Part shown: positions 54,461-63,363 of the stretch, piece after piece
Position numbering within the stretch: the stretch's first letter is position 1
Layout of the letters: each line of letters opens with the position of its first letter
Assembly: GCA_943788635.1 (NCBI GenBank)
Contig: CALSRA010000035.1
Location: 1-64,000 of the forward strand
DNA from: an uncultured Alphaproteobacteria bacterium
GTDB taxonomy: Bacteria; Pseudomonadota; Alphaproteobacteria; UBA8366; GCA-2717185
Reading direction: 5' to 3'
DNA length: 64,000 nucleotides
Program-made: the position numbers and the translations under genes
The notes under the pieces: generated by a model
What the model was told of the DNA's origin: nothing
Seen by the model: the letters and a program-made list of their open reading frames with translations, nothing else
Database searches by the model: none

Positions 54461-55537
54461 CTACAGGTTTTCCGTCCGAATTGCGTCACACACAGCAGCT
54501 GTCACTTCAGCAGTTGTCGCAGTACCGCCAAGATCAGCCGGCATCGCGTCGCCAGCCGCCGTCACGCGCTCGATCGCCTTCATAAGCCGCGTTGCAGCGT
54601 CTTTCTCCCCAAGATGCTCCAGAAGCATAACCGCTGACCAGAAACTACCGATAGGGTCGGCAACGCCTTTGCCCATAATATCAAACGCCGACCCGTGGAT
54701 CGGTTCAAACATGGACGGGAATTTCCGTTCCGGGTTCAGGTTTGCTGTCGGAGCAATACCAAGGCTGCCGGATAACGCCGCAGCAAGGTCGCTCAACACG
54801 TCGGCATGAAGGTTACTGGCAACAACAACATCGATGCTCTTAGGGTTCAATACCATGCGTGTTGTCATCGCATCGACCAGCATCTTGTCGGTCGTCACAT
54901 CCGGATATTCTTTTTTCACTTCGGCAAAGATGTCGTCCCACATCACCATGCCATGGCGTTGCGCATTCGATTTCGTGACGACCGTCAACAGTTTGCGCGG
55001 GCGGGTGCGCGCCAACTCAAACGCGAAACGCATGATCCGCGCGACACCGGTCCGGGTAAAAACAGCGACATCCATACCAACTTCTTCTGCATGACCACGA
55101 TGCGCACGGCCGCCAACGCCCGCGTATTCTCCCTCAGAATTTTCGCGAACGATGACCCAGTCGAAATCACCCGGCCCATACCCTGCCAGCGGGCAGGTCA
55201 CCCCGGGAAGCACCCGCGCCGGCCGGACATTGGCGTATTGATCGAAGCCCTGGCAGATTTCCAGCCGTAACCCCCACAAGGTGATGTGATCCGGTACATC
55301 AGGGTCACCTGCGGATCCGAAATAGATCGCATCGAAGTTGCGAATCTGGTCGAGGCCGTCTTCAGGCATCATCGTACCGGTACGGCGATAACGGTCAGCC
55401 CCCCAGTCGAAATGTTCAACATCAATCCGAAAATCGCCAGCGCGTTCCTGCAGGACGCCCAGTACTTCCAGTCCGGCATTGATCACTTCGGGGCCGATGC
55501 CATCACCAGGTATTGAGGCAATCCTGTATTCGCGCAT
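54461..55537 (-). CDS. tartrate/D-malate dehydrogenase, isopropylmalate dehydrogenase family
   Basis: The 358-residue NAD-dependent beta-decarboxylating dehydrogenase reads [80 protein letters not shown] and FEPIHGSAFDIMGKGVADPI. The EICQGFDQYANVRPARVLPG segment is that of tartrate dehydrogenase/D-malate dehydrogenase (TtuC/DmlA) rather than LeuB, which is coded 18 kb upstream. It oxidises tartrate or D-malate; the exact substrate is open. ATG 55537. Confidence 0.92.
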   Translation of the reverse strand: MREYRIASIPGDGIGPEVINAGLEVLGVLQERAGDFRIDVEHFDWGADRYRRTGTMMPEDGLDQIRNFDAIYFGSAGDPDVPDHITLWGLRLEICQGFDQYANVRPARVLPGVTCPLAGYGPGDFDWVIVRENSEGEYAGVGGRAHRGHAEEVGMDVAVFTRTGVARIMRFAFELARTRPRKLLTVVTKSNAQRHGMVMWDDIFAEVKKEYPDVTTDKMLVDAMTTRMVLNPKSIDVVVASNLHADVLSDLAAALSGSLGIAPTANLNPERKFPSMFEPIHGSAFDIMGKGVADPIGSFWSAVMLLEHLGEKDAATRLMKAIERVTAAGDAMPADLGGTATTAEVTAAVCDAIRTENL

Positions 55538-55592
55538 TTCTTAATGTCCTTCTTATTGCTGTAATTCTTGTCTGGTATCGTGATGGTCGACT

Positions 55593-55931
55593 TCAGACGA
55601 TGATGTCATCCTCATCGCCGACCAGATTGGTCAATGTCGAAAGGTTGCGCCGCAAATCGCGGCGATGCAGCAGCTTCTGCTGCGCTTCACGCGGAAAATC
55701 GGTGAAATTGACGATATTTTTTGTAATCAGCACGTCGATAACATCCTCAACGATCCGCGCCATTTCCGTATCACTGGCAACCAGTCGGTTGCGAACGTGG
55801 CGCGCGCCCGGCCCCTGCAGAAAAGCACGAAGTTCAGGATTGCTCGCATCCAGTTCCTCATGGGCCGCAGATGTCGGACGCCCGAACACCCCATTTATGC
55901 TGCCCTGCGCGTTGCGTGAGACGAATGGCAT
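55593..55931 (-). CDS. conserved small protein of unknown function
   Basis: A 112-residue soluble protein: MPFVSRNAQGSINGVFGRPT, ELDASNPELRAFLQG, RLVASDTEMARIVEDVIDVL, and NIVNFTDFPREAQQKLLHRR. It matches a proteobacterial family often labelled 'tryptophan synthase subunit beta like', a name without functional proof. The ASDTEMARIVEDVID helix and the TDFPREAQQKLL segment are its most conserved parts. It lies 55 bp ahead of the tartrate dehydrogenase gene, on the same strand. Confidence 0.82.
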   Translation of the reverse strand: MPFVSRNAQGSINGVFGRPTSAAHEELDASNPELRAFLQGPGARHVRNRLVASDTEMARIVEDVIDVLITKNIVNFTDFPREAQQKLLHRRDLRRNLSTLTNLVGDEDDIIV

Positions 55932-56002
55932 CAGAAACCCTTCAGCGGACCGACTGTCGTAAAACGAGTAGCTGTTCTAACGTGATTCCGCCACTGTCGC
56001 AC

Positions 56003-56027
56003 AAAAAAAGCCGCCCTGAAGCGGCTT
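56003..56027 (-). terminator. intrinsic terminator of the ATP synthase F0 operon
   Basis: On the minus strand AAGCCGC pairs with GCGGCTT around a six-base loop and is followed by a run of T (plus strand A run 56003-56009). It lies about 20 bp after atpF. Confidence 0.9.
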
Positions 56028-56047
56028 AATTGATTTCCCGAAAGGGT

Positions 56048-56539
56048 CTAGTGGAGGCGATTGGGCAATGCGCGGATCGATTCATCGATCAGGGCATCCC
56101 CTGCTGCTCCGGACAGTTTGGATTCAAGCAGGCTCGCCGAAGCCAACAGCGCGACCTCAACGGCGCGGCGCTGCACTTCGGCAACGGCCGCGGCCTCCGC
56201 ACGGGCAATCTTTTCCCGTGCCATCGCTTCCTGACGCTCCAGCGCAGTCTGCAGTGCCGCCATAGCCTGTTTGCGATGGGTTTCCGCTTCCGCCTGCGCA
56301 CGGGCCATCAAATCCTCGGCTTCCTGCGCCGCATCACGCTGCTGGCGCTGATACGCTGCCAACGTCGCCTGTGCTTCTTCCCGCAACCGCTGTGCTTCTT
56401 CAACTTCATTGCGGATCTGGTCAATTTTACCGTCCAGGGCACCAAGTAAGGCAGCCTTACCCGGTTTGAACACCAGCACGACAAAAACAACAAAGGCAAT
56501 CGCTACCCAGAAAGTCGGATCTTGGAACATACCCATCAT
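56048..56539 (-). CDS. atpF: ATP synthase subunit b
   Basis: The 163-residue peripheral-stalk subunit has one N-terminal membrane helix (FWVAIAFVVFVVLVFKPGKA, ~10-29), followed by a long charged coiled coil (EEAQRLREEAQATLAAYQRQ ... AEAAAVAEVQRRAVEVALLA). It overlaps atpF' by four bases. Having both b and b' genes is the alphaproteobacterial arrangement, in which they form a heterodimer that holds F1 to F0. Confidence 0.93.
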   Translation of the reverse strand: MMGMFQDPTFWVAIAFVVFVVLVFKPGKAALLGALDGKIDQIRNEVEEAQRLREEAQATLAAYQRQQRDAAQEAEDLMARAQAEAETHRKQAMAALQTALERQEAMAREKIARAEAAAVAEVQRRAVEVALLASASLLESKLSGAAGDALIDESIRALPNRLH

Positions 56540-57027
56540 CGATCACCCTGCAAGACCGCATCGACAGCGGCTTTGGCATCATCCTGGCTGACCGTGCCGC
56601 CGACAAGGCGGCTCGATGCCGCCTGGGCAAGATCCGTCGCCATCGTTCCGATATCCGCGATAACGCGTTGCGTTTCCTCCGCGATACGGCGCTCGGCCTC
56701 GGCAGCTTCCGCCGCCAGCTTTTCGGCCAACGCATCACGCTGCTTCACGGATTCTTCTGCCACTTCGCTGGCAGCGCCACGTATCGCCGCCTGGGCGCGG
56801 GCAGTGGCATCGGCAAGCGCCGCCTCATACTCCGCCAGCGCAGCCTCGGCTTCAGCACGCAAAGCCTCTGCTTTTTCCAGATCATCCTCGACCCGCTCCC
56901 GCCGTGCAGCGCGGACGTCAGTGACACGCGGCAACGCCACTTTCCACAGAACGATGTAGAGCGGGATAAAGGTCAACGCCAGCCAGAACAGCTGTGTTGC
57001 AAAAACGGATGGGTCTAGTTGCGGCAT
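56536..57027 (-). CDS. atpG: ATP synthase subunit b'
   Basis: The 163-residue partner of subunit b begins MPQLDPSVFATQLFWLALTF, with a membrane helix at ~13-30, then the coiled coil RRERVEDDLEKAEALRAEAE through VKQRDALAEKLAAEAAEAER. The start sequence PQLD-FATQLFWL is typical of b' in alphaproteobacteria. It lies 45 bp after atpE and overlaps atpF. Confidence 0.93.
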   Translation of the reverse strand: MPQLDPSVFATQLFWLALTFIPLYIVLWKVALPRVTDVRAARRERVEDDLEKAEALRAEAEAALAEYEAALADATARAQAAIRGAASEVAEESVKQRDALAEKLAAEAAEAERRIAEETQRVIADIGTMATDLAQAASSRLVGGTVSQDDAKAAVDAVLQGDR

Positions 57028-57072
57028 AGGAGCTCCGCTGAACCGGTTAAAAGGCTAACGAACGTACTGCGA

Positions 57073-57297
57073 TTATCCGAACAGGATCAGCAGTGCGATA
57101 ACCAGCGCGAAAAGCGCGATAGCTTCGACGAGCGCAAAGCCCAGCATGGTCATCGTGAACACTTCGCCACGGGCTGCCGGGTTACGGCCAACCGCGAGAA
57201 TGAAGGACGAGAACACGTTGCCGATACCAATACCGGAACCGATCATCCCGATAACAGCAAGACCGGCACCAATGAGTTTCGCAGCTTCAATGTCCAT
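57073..57297 (-). CDS. atpE: ATP synthase subunit c
   Basis: The 74-residue hairpin proteolipid has helices at ~8-28 ([20 protein letters not shown]) and ~47-72, with the polar loop GRNPAARGE between. The proton-carrying acid is Glu58 in [11 protein letters not shown]. The second helix has no Na+-type Q/S/T ligand set, so proton transport is expected. Several copies form the rotor ring. It lies between atpB and atpF'. Confidence 0.97.
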   Translation of the reverse strand: MDIEAAKLIGAGLAVIGMIGSGIGIGNVFSSFILAVGRNPAARGEVFTMTMLGFALVEAIALFALVIALLILFG

Positions 57298-57353
57298 GAG
57301 TCATTTCCCTTTTCAGTAACACGTTTAAATTCAGAAGTTCTATTCAGCGCCGA

Positions 57354-58076
57354 TCAGTGCAGATGCAGCGCATCATTGATGTACAGGCAGGTCAGGATCG
57401 CGAAGACATAGGCCTGCAAGAAGGCAATCAGGATTTCCAGCCCTGTCAGCGCAACCACGAAAACAAATGGCAGCACGCCAGCGGCACCCAGCAAGGCGAT
57501 AAATCCGGCGATGACTTTCAGCAGCGTATGCCCGGCCAACATGTTGGCAAACAACCGGACCGACAGGCTGATCGGCCGCGAAAGGTACGAGATGACCTCA
57601 ATCGGGATCAGCAGCGGATACATCGGAAGCGGCGTGCCGGGCGGCACAAAGAAGCTGAAGAAATGCATACCATGCTTGGCAAAGCCCAGAATGGTGACGC
57701 CAATGAAAATTACGGCGGCCAGCGCAAAGGTCACGATGATATGGCTGGTGAATGTGAAACTGTACGGCGTCATGCCCAACAGATTGCCGAGCAGCACAAA
57801 CATGAACAGCGTAAAGACAAAGGGAAAGTAGCTGCGCCCCTCGTTACCGACCGTATCTCGCAGAAGGTTGGCCACGAATTCATACGATATCTCGACGGCT
57901 GCCTGCATACGACCCGGCACAACCGCGCCGCGCCGCATTCCCAGGATCACAAAAGCGGCGCACAGCACCACCGTGATCACCATGTAAAGCGCCGAATTTG
58001 TGAACGAGACGTCCACCCCACCCAGATTCAGGGGGATAATCGGATGAATTTCAAATTGTTGTAGCGGACTAGCCAC
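57354..58076 (-). CDS. atpB: ATP synthase subunit a
   Basis: The 240-residue membrane subunit carries the proton half-channels next to the c ring. The key Arg lies in ISLSVRLFANMLAGHTLLKV; other conserved parts are RSYFPFVFTLFMFVLLGNLL and FLQAYVFAILTCLYINDALH. About six hydrophobic helices are seen. It starts with MASPLQQFEIHPIIPL and lies three bases after atpI. Confidence 0.96.
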   Translation of the reverse strand: MASPLQQFEIHPIIPLNLGGVDVSFTNSALYMVITVVLCAAFVILGMRRGAVVPGRMQAAVEISYEFVANLLRDTVGNEGRSYFPFVFTLFMFVLLGNLLGMTPYSFTFTSHIIVTFALAAVIFIGVTILGFAKHGMHFFSFFVPPGTPLPMYPLLIPIEVISYLSRPISLSVRLFANMLAGHTLLKVIAGFIALLGAAGVLPFVFVVALTGLEILIAFLQAYVFAILTCLYINDALHLH

Positions 58077-58079
58077 CGT

Positions 58080-58478
58080 TTAACCCCGCCGTTTTCCGTT
58101 TCGTTCAACGTCTTCTTTCAAGCCTTTCGGCCCGTCACCATCTTCATCAACCTTCGTATACCCGGCTGCAAGGCCATATCCACGAACCAGACGAAATATA
58201 TTCAGGAAGCCCGCCGCAGCGCCGAGCAGGAAGAAAACAATCAGAAACCAGGGCTTCGTATCGAGCCAGTAATCAAGAAGTACACCAATGCCAACACCGA
58301 CAATCAATGCCGCGACAAGATCAGTACCGATTCGCATAGCAAATCCGAAACCACCCTGTGCGCTATTCTTCCCGTCCTTGCTCGATCCTTTCCCGATCGA
58401 CCGATCGTGTTGACTTCTCGCCGCGCTCAACCGCGCTTCCAGATCCTCCAGCGACGGCCCTTTATGATCTTCGGTCAT
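58080..58478 (-). CDS. atpI: AtpI-like F0F1 assembly protein
   Basis: A 132-residue protein with a polar N terminus (MTEDHKGPSLEDLEARLSAA), then GGFGFAMRIGTDLVAALIVG and VGIGVLLDYWLDTKPWFLIV forming two membrane helices (~49-67, 78-96), and a charged tail. The GxG-D-x-W-x-DT-PWF pattern is that of AtpI/AtpZ proteins, which help assemble the c ring or carry Mg2+. It is the first gene of the F0 operon, just after the smc gene on the same strand. Confidence 0.9.
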   Translation of the reverse strand: MTEDHKGPSLEDLEARLSAARSQHDRSIGKGSSKDGKNSAQGGFGFAMRIGTDLVAALIVGVGIGVLLDYWLDTKPWFLIVFFLLGAAAGFLNIFRLVRGYGLAAGYTKVDEDGDGPKGLKEDVERNGKRRG

Positions 58479-58589
58479 GGGTCATGCCCCTTTTCCGAAC
58501 CTTATCGGCCATGCTGAAAGCGCGCGCACAATACTGGCCACCGATTTTGAAGTCAAGCCGCAATGGCTGTCTCGCATGCGTCCAAAAGT

Positions 58590-58603
58590 CGCGGAAAACC
58601 GCG
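58590..58603 (-). terminator. short hairpin after smc
   Basis: CGCGG (58590-58594), AAAA, CCGCG (58599-58603) form a compact stem; on the minus strand it is followed by AC and four T. It lies about 17 bp beyond the smc stop, so a weak terminator between smc and atpI is possible. Confidence 0.35.
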
Positions 58604-58619
58604 CCTTTCATGCGAGGGG

Positions 58620-61600
58620 TCATGCACTGGCCCGTAGCGCCTGCGCACCCTGCAAATCAACGGAGACAAGTTGGCTGACGCCGCGCTCTCCCATAGTCAC
58701 CCCGTACAGCCGATCCATGCGGGCCATTGTGATCCGATGATGGGTAATTACAAGGAAACGCGTGTCGCTGTGTGATGCAATTTCATCAAGCAACAGGCAA
58801 AAACGATCAACATTGGCATCGTCCAGCGGTGCATCGACCTCATCCAGCACACAGATCGGCGCCGGATTGGTCAAGAACACCGCAAACAGCAGCGAAATAG
58901 CCGTCAACGCCTGCTCGCCACCGGACAGCAGGGACATTACCTGCAGCTTCTTACCCGGCGGGCTGGCCATGATTTCAAGGCCGGACTGCAGCGGATCTTC
59001 TGCTTCGGTCAGTTCCAGATAAGCCTTGCCACCCCCGAACAATTTGACAAAAAGTTCCTGAAAATGGCCGTTCACGGTCTCGAATGCCGTCAGCAGGCGT
59101 TCGCGGCCCTCCCGATTCAACTGCGAAATCCCCTGCCGCAACCGCCCGATCGCCGAAAGCAGATCTTCGCGTTCACTGCGCATCGACGCGATCTGAACTT
59201 CAAGTTCCTCGGCTTCCAGTTCGGCGCGCAGGTTGACCGGCCCCATATTATCGCGTTCGCGTGTAAAGCGATCCAGCTTCGTCTCAACCTCGTCAGGATC
59301 GGGCAGATCGATATCGCCCTCAATACCCGCTTCGCGCAAGACCGCACCGGGCGCGCAGTTAAGGCGTTCGGTGATTCGCTCGCGAACGGCCACCTGGTCG
59401 CTCACCGCCTGTTCCACCTGGGCTTCGTTCCGAACCCGCTGTTCACGGCTTTCAGCGAGGCCCGATTCGGCCGCCCGCAAGGCGCGATCGGATTCGGTTT
59501 GCGCCGTCTCGCCGGTCGCCAGACGATCCGCAGCCGCGCCGCGCTTTTCTTCCGCTTCCGAAATCTTGCCGAGAAGCTCATTGCGTTGCGCGGCAATCGC
59601 TTCAGGTCGCTGCGCCAGTTCGTCACGTGCGGTTTCCGCTGCCGCCTGTCGTTCTTCAAGATCGGCCAGACGGGTCGCCGCGCCGTTCAACCGCCCGCGC
59701 CATACTTCAATTTCGTCGGCCACAACACGCCGCCGGTTCGTACGTTCCTGCGATTCGCGCTTCAGACGGTCATAGGCGCTGCGTTTTTCCGATTGCTCGG
59801 TCCGCAATTCCGCCAGTTCGGCACGCAAGACTTCCAGCTTGGCTTTCTTCGCCGCCAAGTCTTCCAGGTCATCAACCGATCGATTGACGGCTTTCCATTG
59901 CAATTCAGCCTCTTCAAGGTCGACGACCGTCTGGTTGGCCGTATCCGCCAACGCCGTCAGACGCGAACGCGCAGCGGCGGCCTTGCTGGACATCGTACCG
60001 AACTGCTGGCGCACTTCGTTCAATACCGCATACGCGGAATTGAGGGCACGCCGCGTTTCCTGTTCCCGGCCTTCGGCTTCCGAACGGACAGCCTTCGCCA
60101 ATTCCAGCGCTTCCCGGCGGGTTTCCTGTTCCGGGACAAGACCGTCCTGCTTTTCCCGCAGCGCAACCAGGCGATTCCGCTGCCCCAGGCGCGTCGCCGC
60201 CGGCGTTGGCGCCCCGGCGGCCATCCGGTATCCATCCCAGCGCCACAGCGCACCATCTTTTGAAACCAGTCGCTGCCCGGGACGCAACGCTGCGTGCAGC
60301 GAATCCCCCTGCGCCAGATCAGCCACCACACCGATCTGGGACAGGCGCCTGTGCAACACTTGCGGCGCCTTGGCAAAACGGGACAACGGCTCAACATCCG
60401 CCGGTAGCGCCTGCAAGACATCCAGCGGCGGCAAAACCGCCCAATGCACGGGCGCCGCGGTATCGACCGGCGCATCGATATCTTCACCAAGCGCAATGCC
60501 GATGGCGGCTTCGTAGCCCGGTTCCACGGCAATTGATTCAATCAGCGGCGCAAAGAAATCGCCCTCCGCCGGCTCCACAAGCTCCGCCAGGGCCCGAATA
60601 TCTGCCGCAAGCCGGTCGCATTCCGCATCGAAATCACGGGCGGCATCCCGCGCTTCCGATTCGGCCTCCCGCTTTTCAGCAAGTAAGGTTTCCGCCTCAC
60701 CGGCGGCTTCCTGTGCCGACGTTACACGCTCTTCCGCAGCGTTAACCGACGCTTCGGTTTCGTTCAGCGCCGAATCATCGGCAATATTGCCGGCCAGTTC
60801 GACCCGTTCTTCATCCAGTTCTTCCGCGCGGCGTTTCAACCGCTCGATTCGCTTCCATAACTCGTCCCGCTGGCGTTCGAGCGCGACCCGACGCGCCTCG
60901 GCTTCTGCGGTTTGCGACATCAGGTCATTGCGCTCCGTTTCCTTGTCATCGACCTGGCCGGAAACGGCTTCAAGCGCCGCCTGCGCCTCGGTTTCAGACA
61001 GCGCTTCGGATTCCTGCGCCGCATCCAGCGCGGTCGCCTCCACTGTCAGCCGTTCATTGGCCGTTTCGGCATCGGCCGCGAGCGCGCGCTCGCGTTCGGT
61101 ATCCCGCCCGACCTGCTCCAGCTGTCGCATCGCCTCGGCCTGCGCCTGGGCAATCCGTTCGCCTTCCCGCTCCAACTCACCCCGTGCCAGCAGCAGTCGC
61201 TGCAATTCCGCCGCCGCCTCGGTTTCCGCCTGACGCAGCGCTGGCAATCCGGCGGCGACTTCCGCCTGACGTGTCGCGGCGGCACTGGAAGCTTCTGTCC
61301 GGCCGGCAACTTCCGCTTCGGCCAGTTGCAACCGGTCCCGTGCCGCCTTCACCGCGTTCGTTGCGGCCGTCCAGCGCAAATGCAACAGAATGGCTTCATG
61401 GTGGCGAATATTTTCGGACAACCGCCGATATCGGGCAGCCTGCCGCGTTTGCCGTTTCAGGGCTTCCAGTTGCCCGTCCAGCGCTTCGATCACATCGTCA
61501 AGGCGCTCCAGATTTGTTTCCGCCGCACGCAGCCGCAGTTCCGCTTCGTGCCTTCGGGAATGCAGCCCCCGGATACCCGCCGCTTCCTCCAGCAACACGC

Positions 61601-62081
61601 GTCGTTCGGTCGGCTTGGAGCCGATCAGGGCACCAATCCGGCCCTGGCTCACCATCGCCGTGGAATGGGCCCCACTGGCCATATCCGCAAACAACAGCTG
61701 GACATCGCGGGCACGAACTTCTTTGCCATTCACGCGATATTGCGAGCCCGCGCCGCGTTCGATACGACGGCTGATATCGATTTCATCGGAATCGTTAAAT
61801 GCGGCCGGCGCGTCGCGCATCGCGTTATCCAGCCGCAACATGACTTCCGCTATGTTACGCGACGGGCGGGTCGTCGTGCCGCCAAAAATAACGTCTTCCA
61901 TTTCGCCGCCGCGCATGCTTTTCGCGGAGGTTTCGCCCATGACCCACCGCAGCGCTTCGACGACATTGGATTTACCGCATCCATTCGGCCCGACAATACC
62001 GGTCATGCCGGGCTGGATAACCAGATCGGTTGGGTCGACGAAGGATTTGAAGCCCGTTAAATGGAGCCTGTTTAAATGCAC
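58620..62081 (-). CDS. smc: chromosome segregation protein SMC
   Basis: The 1153-residue ATPase organises and separates chromosomes with ScpAB. Its N-terminal head reads MHLNRLHLTGFKSFVDPTDL and has the P-loop GPNGCGKSNVVEALRWVMGE; two long coiled coils (~170-500 and ~650-1000) flank a hinge around residue 520-640 (GYEAAIGIALGEDIDAPVDT); the C-terminal head has the signature MSLLSGGEQALTAISLLFAV and Walker B ICVLDEVDAPLDDANVDRFC. Length is normal. It starts six bases after the DsbA-like gene, in a dciA-dsbA-smc arrangement common in alphaproteobacteria. Confidence 0.97.
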   Translation of the reverse strand: MHLNRLHLTGFKSFVDPTDLVIQPGMTGIVGPNGCGKSNVVEALRWVMGETSAKSMRGGEMEDVIFGGTTTRPSRNIAEVMLRLDNAMRDAPAAFNDSDEIDISRRIERGAGSQYRVNGKEVRARDVQLLFADMASGAHSTAMVSQGRIGALIGSKPTERRVLLEEAAGIRGLHSRRHEAELRLRAAETNLERLDDVIEALDGQLEALKRQTRQAARYRRLSENIRHHEAILLHLRWTAATNAVKAARDRLQLAEAEVAGRTEASSAAATRQAEVAAGLPALRQAETEAAAELQRLLLARGELEREGERIAQAQAEAMRQLEQVGRDTERERALAADAETANERLTVEATALDAAQESEALSETEAQAALEAVSGQVDDKETERNDLMSQTAEAEARRVALERQRDELWKRIERLKRRAEELDEERVELAGNIADDSALNETEASVNAAEERVTSAQEAAGEAETLLAEKREAESEARDAARDFDAECDRLAADIRALAELVEPAEGDFFAPLIESIAVEPGYEAAIGIALGEDIDAPVDTAAPVHWAVLPPLDVLQALPADVEPLSRFAKAPQVLHRRLSQIGVVADLAQGDSLHAALRPGQRLVSKDGALWRWDGYRMAAGAPTPAATRLGQRNRLVALREKQDGLVPEQETRREALELAKAVRSEAEGREQETRRALNSAYAVLNEVRQQFGTMSSKAAAARSRLTALADTANQTVVDLEEAELQWKAVNRSVDDLEDLAAKKAKLEVLRAELAELRTEQSEKRSAYDRLKRESQERTNRRRVVADEIEVWRGRLNGAATRLADLEERQAAAETARDELAQRPEAIAAQRNELLGKISEAEEKRGAAADRLATGETAQTESDRALRAAESGLAESREQRVRNEAQVEQAVSDQVAVRERITERLNCAPGAVLREAGIEGDIDLPDPDEVETKLDRFTRERDNMGPVNLRAELEAEELEVQIASMRSEREDLLSAIGRLRQGISQLNREGRERLLTAFETVNGHFQELFVKLFGGGKAYLELTEAEDPLQSGLEIMASPPGKKLQVMSLLSGGEQALTAISLLFAVFLTNPAPICVLDEVDAPLDDANVDRFCLLLDEIASHSDTRFLVITHHRITMARMDRLYGVTMGERGVSQLVSVDLQGAQALRASA

Positions 62082-62087
62082 GTGGTT

Positions 62088-62693
62088 CTAGTCGATGAGT
62101 TTTTTCAACAACTCGTCAAATACCTCATATGACTGTGCACCGACAATGCGTTTATCGCCATCGATAATAAATGAGGGCGTCGATTTGATATCGGATTGTT
62201 TATTCGCCGTTAATCGCACCTGCAACAGGCCGTCTACCAGCGCCTTATCGTTCAAACAGGCATTAAAATCTTCCTGACTCAATCCGCCGAGCTTTCCGAT
62301 TCGCGTCAACGCAGCCAATGGGTCGGATTCAGTCGTCCATTTTTCCTGATTCTGGAACAATACATCAAGAAACTGGAAATAGCGGCTGGGCGGTGCGCAA
62401 CGCGCCATGACGGCGGCGACGAGTCCAAGCTGATCAAATGGAAAGTCGCGGTAAACCAGCTTCACCTTGCCGGTATCGATGTAGTTTTTTTTGATTTCCG
62501 GCAGGATATCGATATGGAAGCTGCGGCAATGCGGGCAGGTCAGCGAGGAATACTCGATGATTTCGATTGGCGCATTGGGATCGCCGAGAACGCGGTCTTT
62601 CAGCGCTTCTTCGGCTGTTGGTGGCGCCGCCTGCGCCAGAGAAACGATAAACATCGCAGCAAGACCGGCCACGCTGGCAAGAATTCGGGTCAA
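62088..62693 (-). CDS. DsbA-family thiol:disulfide oxidoreductase
   Basis: The 201-residue protein has a signal peptide (MTRILASVAGLAAMFIVSLA, cleavage near AQA-AP) and a thioredoxin-fold domain with the active-site Cys53-Pro-His-Cys56 in EYSSLTCPHCRSFH. The cis-Pro loop reads IKSTPSFIIDGDKRIVGAQS. Such DsbA/BdbD-like proteins introduce or shuffle disulfides in the periplasm. No DsbB lies nearby. It shares an operon with smc by conserved order rather than shared function. Confidence 0.92.
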   Translation of the reverse strand: MTRILASVAGLAAMFIVSLAQAAPPTAEEALKDRVLGDPNAPIEIIEYSSLTCPHCRSFHIDILPEIKKNYIDTGKVKLVYRDFPFDQLGLVAAVMARCAPPSRYFQFLDVLFQNQEKWTTESDPLAALTRIGKLGGLSQEDFNACLNDKALVDGLLQVRLTANKQSDIKSTPSFIIDGDKRIVGAQSYEVFDELLKKLID

Positions 62694-62771
62694 CTTATTC
62701 TCCTGTATGCAATACGGGCCGTAATTTCGTGGCGAGTATAGGGGGGTGAATATGGCGCAATCAAGGCGTCA

Positions 62772-62793
62772 AACAGGATTGTGAAATCCTGTT
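62772..62793. terminator. perfect hairpin at the end of dciA
   Basis: AACAGGATT (62772-62780), GTGA, AATCCTGTT (62785-62793) form a 9-bp perfect stem that overlaps the dciA stop codon. On the minus strand only TTTG follows, so it may be a weak terminator between dciA and the DsbA-like gene. Confidence 0.45.
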
Positions 62794-63325
62794 ATCGCTG
62801 CCTTTTCCGGCCGGCTTCCTGTTGCAGAATTGCCGTGCCGATTCGTTCCAGAGTGGCACGCATTTCATCATCCTCCACCGCATCCAGCAGGTCGCTCAGT
62901 GCTGTTTTTTGCGCCGGGTCCAGCGGAGTCTTCGCCGATGCCGCATGACGGCGACGCGGCATGTCACGCCCCAGCGGGGCGTGAATCAGCCGAAGACGGG
63001 TGACGGCACCATATCCAAAATGTCGATTGATCCGTTCAACCACCATTGGCTCAAGATGCTGCAATTCTGTCGCAACACCGCCCTGGACACGGATATGAAG
63101 GACACCGCCGACACGCTCCCCGCGCGAAAACGCCAGTTTTTCAGGCTGGGAAACAGCCGCGAGATCGCTACCGACGATGGTCGCCCATTCGGTTATCAGC
63201 GACCCTTCTGTAAAACCGTGCTTGCCAATCGCCTTCGCCGTCAGTTTCGGCAATGAGGCGGCAATCGGCCTGGGGCGGGCAGCCCGGTCCGGTACAGTCG
63301 ATTTTGCTTTCTGAGGTTTCTTCAC
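62792..63325 (-). CDS. DciA-type (DUF721) protein
   Basis: The 177-residue protein starts at GTG 63325 (MKKPQKAKSTVPD...), with AGGG six bases before. The DUF721 domain is seen in LPKLTAKAIGKHGFTEGSLI, TEWATIVGSDLAAVSQPEKL, GGVLHIRVQGGVATELQHLE and VVERINRHFGYGAVTRLRLI. DciA proteins load or recruit the replicative helicase in bacteria lacking DnaC. The C-terminal part (~60 residues) is helical and less conserved. It is divergent from mutY, 38 bp apart. Confidence 0.88.
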   Translation of the reverse strand: MKKPQKAKSTVPDRAARPRPIAASLPKLTAKAIGKHGFTEGSLITEWATIVGSDLAAVSQPEKLAFSRGERVGGVLHIRVQGGVATELQHLEPMVVERINRHFGYGAVTRLRLIHAPLGRDMPRRRHAASAKTPLDPAQKTALSDLLDAVEDDEMRATLERIGTAILQQEAGRKRQR

Positions 63326-63363
63326 GTACGCCCTGCCACTGTTGTCCCTTATAGTTATGCCGC

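Noticed and set aside
59064-62060. Long open frames on the plus strand opposite smc (399 and 382 codons)
   Set aside because: They mirror the coiled-coil coding strand of smc, have no ribosome sites and no family-like sequence; they are antisense shadows.
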